Below, piece after piece: positions 62,541 to 64,000 of a stretch of 64,000 nucleotides of DNA. The notes under the pieces are model-generated. The model was not told where the DNA came from, made no database searches, and worked only from the letters and a program-made list of their open reading frames with translations. This DNA comes from Maccoyibacter intestinihominis (GTDB taxonomy: Bacteria; Bacillota; Clostridia; Lachnospirales; Lachnospiraceae), in the NCBI RefSeq assembly GCF_040096355.1, contig NZ_JBBMEX010000014.1:1-64000 (forward strand), in the 5' to 3' direction. The position numbers were made by a program, and so were the translations under genes. The first letter of the stretch is position 1; each line of letters begins with the position of its first letter.

Positions 62541-63242
62541 CTATACTCCTTTTTCTACTTTATAGCCAACACCCCAGACCACCTTTAAATAGCGTGGTTC
62601 TTTCGGGTTTATCTCTATCTTTTCCCGGATATGACGGATATGGACTGCCACGGTATTGTCTGCTCCGACCGCCTCTTCGTTCCAGATGCTTTCATAGATC
62701 TGCTCAATGGAGAATACTTTTCCTGCATTTTTTACAAGGAGAAGTAAAATATTATATTCTATCGGTGTCAGGCGGATCGTCTCTCCATCCACTTTTACTT
62801 CTTTTAAGTCATCGTTGATCTCCAGACCGCCTACCCGGTATACGCTCATATTCTCATCTGCCACATTGCCCAGATGCATATAACGCCGAAGCTGTGATTT
62901 GACACGCGCCACCAGTTCCAGTGGATTAAATGGTTTGCTGATATAGTCATCTGCCCCGATATTGAGTCCTAATATTTTATCTGCATCCTCTGTCTTTGCA
63001 GAGAGAATGATGATCGGAATACTGCTGTTCTCACGGATCTTCAAGGTTGCCCGAATGCCATCCAGTCTTGGCATCATAACATCCATAATGAGAAGCTGTA
63101 CATCATTTTTTTCTAACTGCTCGATCGCCTGCTCTCCGTCATATGCCTTGATCACATGATACCCTTCCTGCTGTAAATATATCTCTATTGCATCGACAAT
63201 TTCTTTATCATCGTCACACACTAAAATATTGACCTTGTCCAT
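62541..63242 (-). CDS. OmpR-family response regulator
   Basis: The 233-residue regulator has the receiver domain with Asp residues VCDDDKE and the phosphorylatable Asp in LLIMDVMMPRLDGI (about residue 54), the switch Lys in YISKPFNPLELVARV, and a C-terminal winged helix ending KVVWGVGYKVE. It is of VanR/ResD type. It precedes the kinase gene by one base, so the two form an operon; target genes are not evident, with the aconitase-family gene the nearest downstream candidate. Confidence 0.93.
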   Translation of the reverse strand: MDKVNILVCDDDKEIVDAIEIYLQQEGYHVIKAYDGEQAIEQLEKNDVQLLIMDVMMPRLDGIRATLKIRENSSIPIIILSAKTEDADKILGLNIGADDYISKPFNPLELVARVKSQLRRYMHLGNVADENMSVYRVGGLEINDDLKEVKVDGETIRLTPIEYNILLLLVKNAGKVFSIEQIYESIWNEEAVGADNTVAVHIRHIREKIEINPKEPRYLKVVWGVGYKVEKGV

Positions 63243-63383
63243 TTTTCTTCGTCCTTTCCTGTTTTCCCTATTCTACCATGAATTATGGGGTTTCACACGG
63301 AATTATTTCTTAAGATATTTTGAAGATGTTGTTTTGGAAAATTCAAAGATAAAAATTATAGGATATGTGTTACCTAAATGATT

Positions 63384-63435
63384 GTGCCCATCAGATATGG
63401 AAAGTTTCTTTCCATATCTGATGGGCACGTTTTTT
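63384..63435. terminator. 21-bp perfect hairpin with T-run
   Basis: GTGCCCATCAGATATGGAAAG (63384-63404), a TTT loop and its exact complement (63408-63428), followed by six T on the plus strand. On the minus strand, where the adjacent gene lies, the tail is AATCATTT. It reads as a plus-strand terminator though no plus-strand gene is seen. Confidence 0.7.
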
Positions 63436-64000
63436 AACCATCTGCTTTTTTCTTCTGTCTCCAGCGGAAGTATTCCGCATCTAGATTTACTTTGATATCC
63501 AGCTCCGGTGCTGCCTTTGTCTCCGACACATCCGGTACCGGAACAGGCCTTCCGATCTTTTCAAAGTATGCCGGGTTTACTTTTATTTCCGGTTTTCCTG
63601 CCGGAAATGCCGTCATTCCAGCCCCGGTATTCTCTTTTACTTTTTTCTGGCTGTCCTGTTCTTTCTTTTTCTTGATCTCTTTATTTCGTTCCTCGATTAC
63701 TTTTCGGTATTTATCTGTATCCTTCAAATCTTCTAACGAAGACTTCAGCTCCAACTGATTTTCACGAACGGTCTGCTGCTGCTTCATCATTTCTTTCTTT
63801 GCAGTATGGAACATCTTTTCCATTTCATCCGTTGCATTCTGTATAATTGTCTGGATATGCCCGAGTGCTTCATTAGAATAGAGAACTGATGCCGCATAAA
63901 TATCTTCTGCCTTGTGATTTGCATCCCAGATGATATCATCCCGGCGTCTTCTCGCTTCACGCTCGCCGCGTTCTCTGCTGTTTGAAGTCATTTCGTATTC
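63434..64000 (-). CDS. DivIVA-like coiled-coil protein, N-terminus beyond window
   Basis: At least 188 residues of a charged, coiled-coil protein; the frame is open through the right edge (EYEMTSNSRERGEREAR), so the N-terminal part is missing and the true start is outside. The visible part is a long helix (NHKAEDIYAASVLYSNEALGHIQ), then a Lys-rich stretch, a Pro-rich linker and the end EYFRWRQKKKADG. Its heptad pattern recalls DivIVA/SepIVA or ATP-synthase-b-like coiled proteins; identity uncertain. Confidence 0.6.
   Translation of the reverse strand, partial: EYEMTSNSRERGEREARRRRDDIIWDANHKAEDIYAASVLYSNEALGHIQTIIQNATDEMEKMFHTAKKEMMKQQQTVRENQLELKSSLEDLKDTDKYRKVIEERNKEIKKKKEQDSQKKVKENTGAGMTAFPAGKPEIKVNPAYFEKIGRPVPVPDVSETKAAPELDIKVNLDAEYFRWRQKKKADG

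Noticed and set aside
1..64000. CRISPR array or cas genes
   Set aside because: No regularly spaced direct repeats and no Cas-like proteins; the repeated operator motifs are too few and too irregular.

Overview
The window looks like a chromosomal segment of a motile, low-to-mid GC Gram-positive anaerobe of the Lachnospiraceae (Roseburia/Agathobacter/Eubacterium-like). This is inferred from strong GGAGG ribosome sites, a flagellin/FliS pair, a BceRSAB-type peptide-resistance module, a glycogen branching enzyme, a MetH that keeps its reactivation domain on a separate gene, a Firmicute-style Tad/Flp pilus locus and DUF families typical of that group. No rRNA or tRNA gene is seen, but the left edge carries two tandem leftward promoters of the type that drive rRNA operons. 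Most genes lie on the minus strand.

Layout. 1-0.3 kb: tandem rrn-like promoters reading out of the window. 0.3-4.8 kb: BceRS two-component system and BceAB ABC transporter with a BceR-like operator. 4.8-5.9 kb: WYL regulator. 5.9-9.8 kb: metF / MetH-activation protein / metH operon. 10.0-12.1 kb: chemoreceptor broken by a one-base frameshift. 12.1-15.1 kb: relics (Rpn C-terminus, 5'-truncated ABC-2 permease), a 58-residue protein, a DUF4097 lipoprotein and an acidic membrane protein.

15.3-22.8 kb is a decayed, AT-rich mobile island: two Fic proteins, a relaxase, a uracil-DNA-glycosylase-like protein, a macro-domain relic, an excisionase-like HTH relic, an IS200/IS605-like end, a DUF6017 replication-initiator fragment and a DUF6075 protein. 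Several of these genes are preceded by repeated operator-like motifs.

22.9-36.1 kb is housekeeping: lysS-greA, dusB-coaX-birA-argF, an SPFH protein, a SleB-type hydrolase, pgi, a possible degenerate metallo-beta-lactamase-like protein, and a flavoprotein-SCP2 fusion with a HIT protein. 36.2-46.3 kb holds murG and a Tad/Flp pilus operon (TadV, TadZ, TadA, TadB, TadC, a 56-residue Flp-like pilin, DUF5702, two TadE-like proteins, a second prepilin peptidase and an FHA protein).

46.5-46.8 kb is a 312-bp element with 21-bp terminal inverted repeats, nested stems and 7-8-bp flanking direct repeats, inserted between a promoter and a DUF2508 gene. 47-52 kb is a flagellar block (FliS, flagellin, a 956-residue DUF6240-like protein) with sigma-28-like promoters. 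52-57.9 kb carries glgB behind a TPR/AAA+ protein, then an AI-2E family permease. 57.9-63.2 kb carries an aconitase-family hydratase and a second two-component system. A DivIVA-like coiled-coil protein is cut by the right edge.

The most novel-looking items are the 312-bp element, the paired Fic genes with repeated operators (one Fic with Gln in place of the catalytic His), the TPR-AAA+/glgB pair, and the TadZ-like protein with a degraded P-loop.
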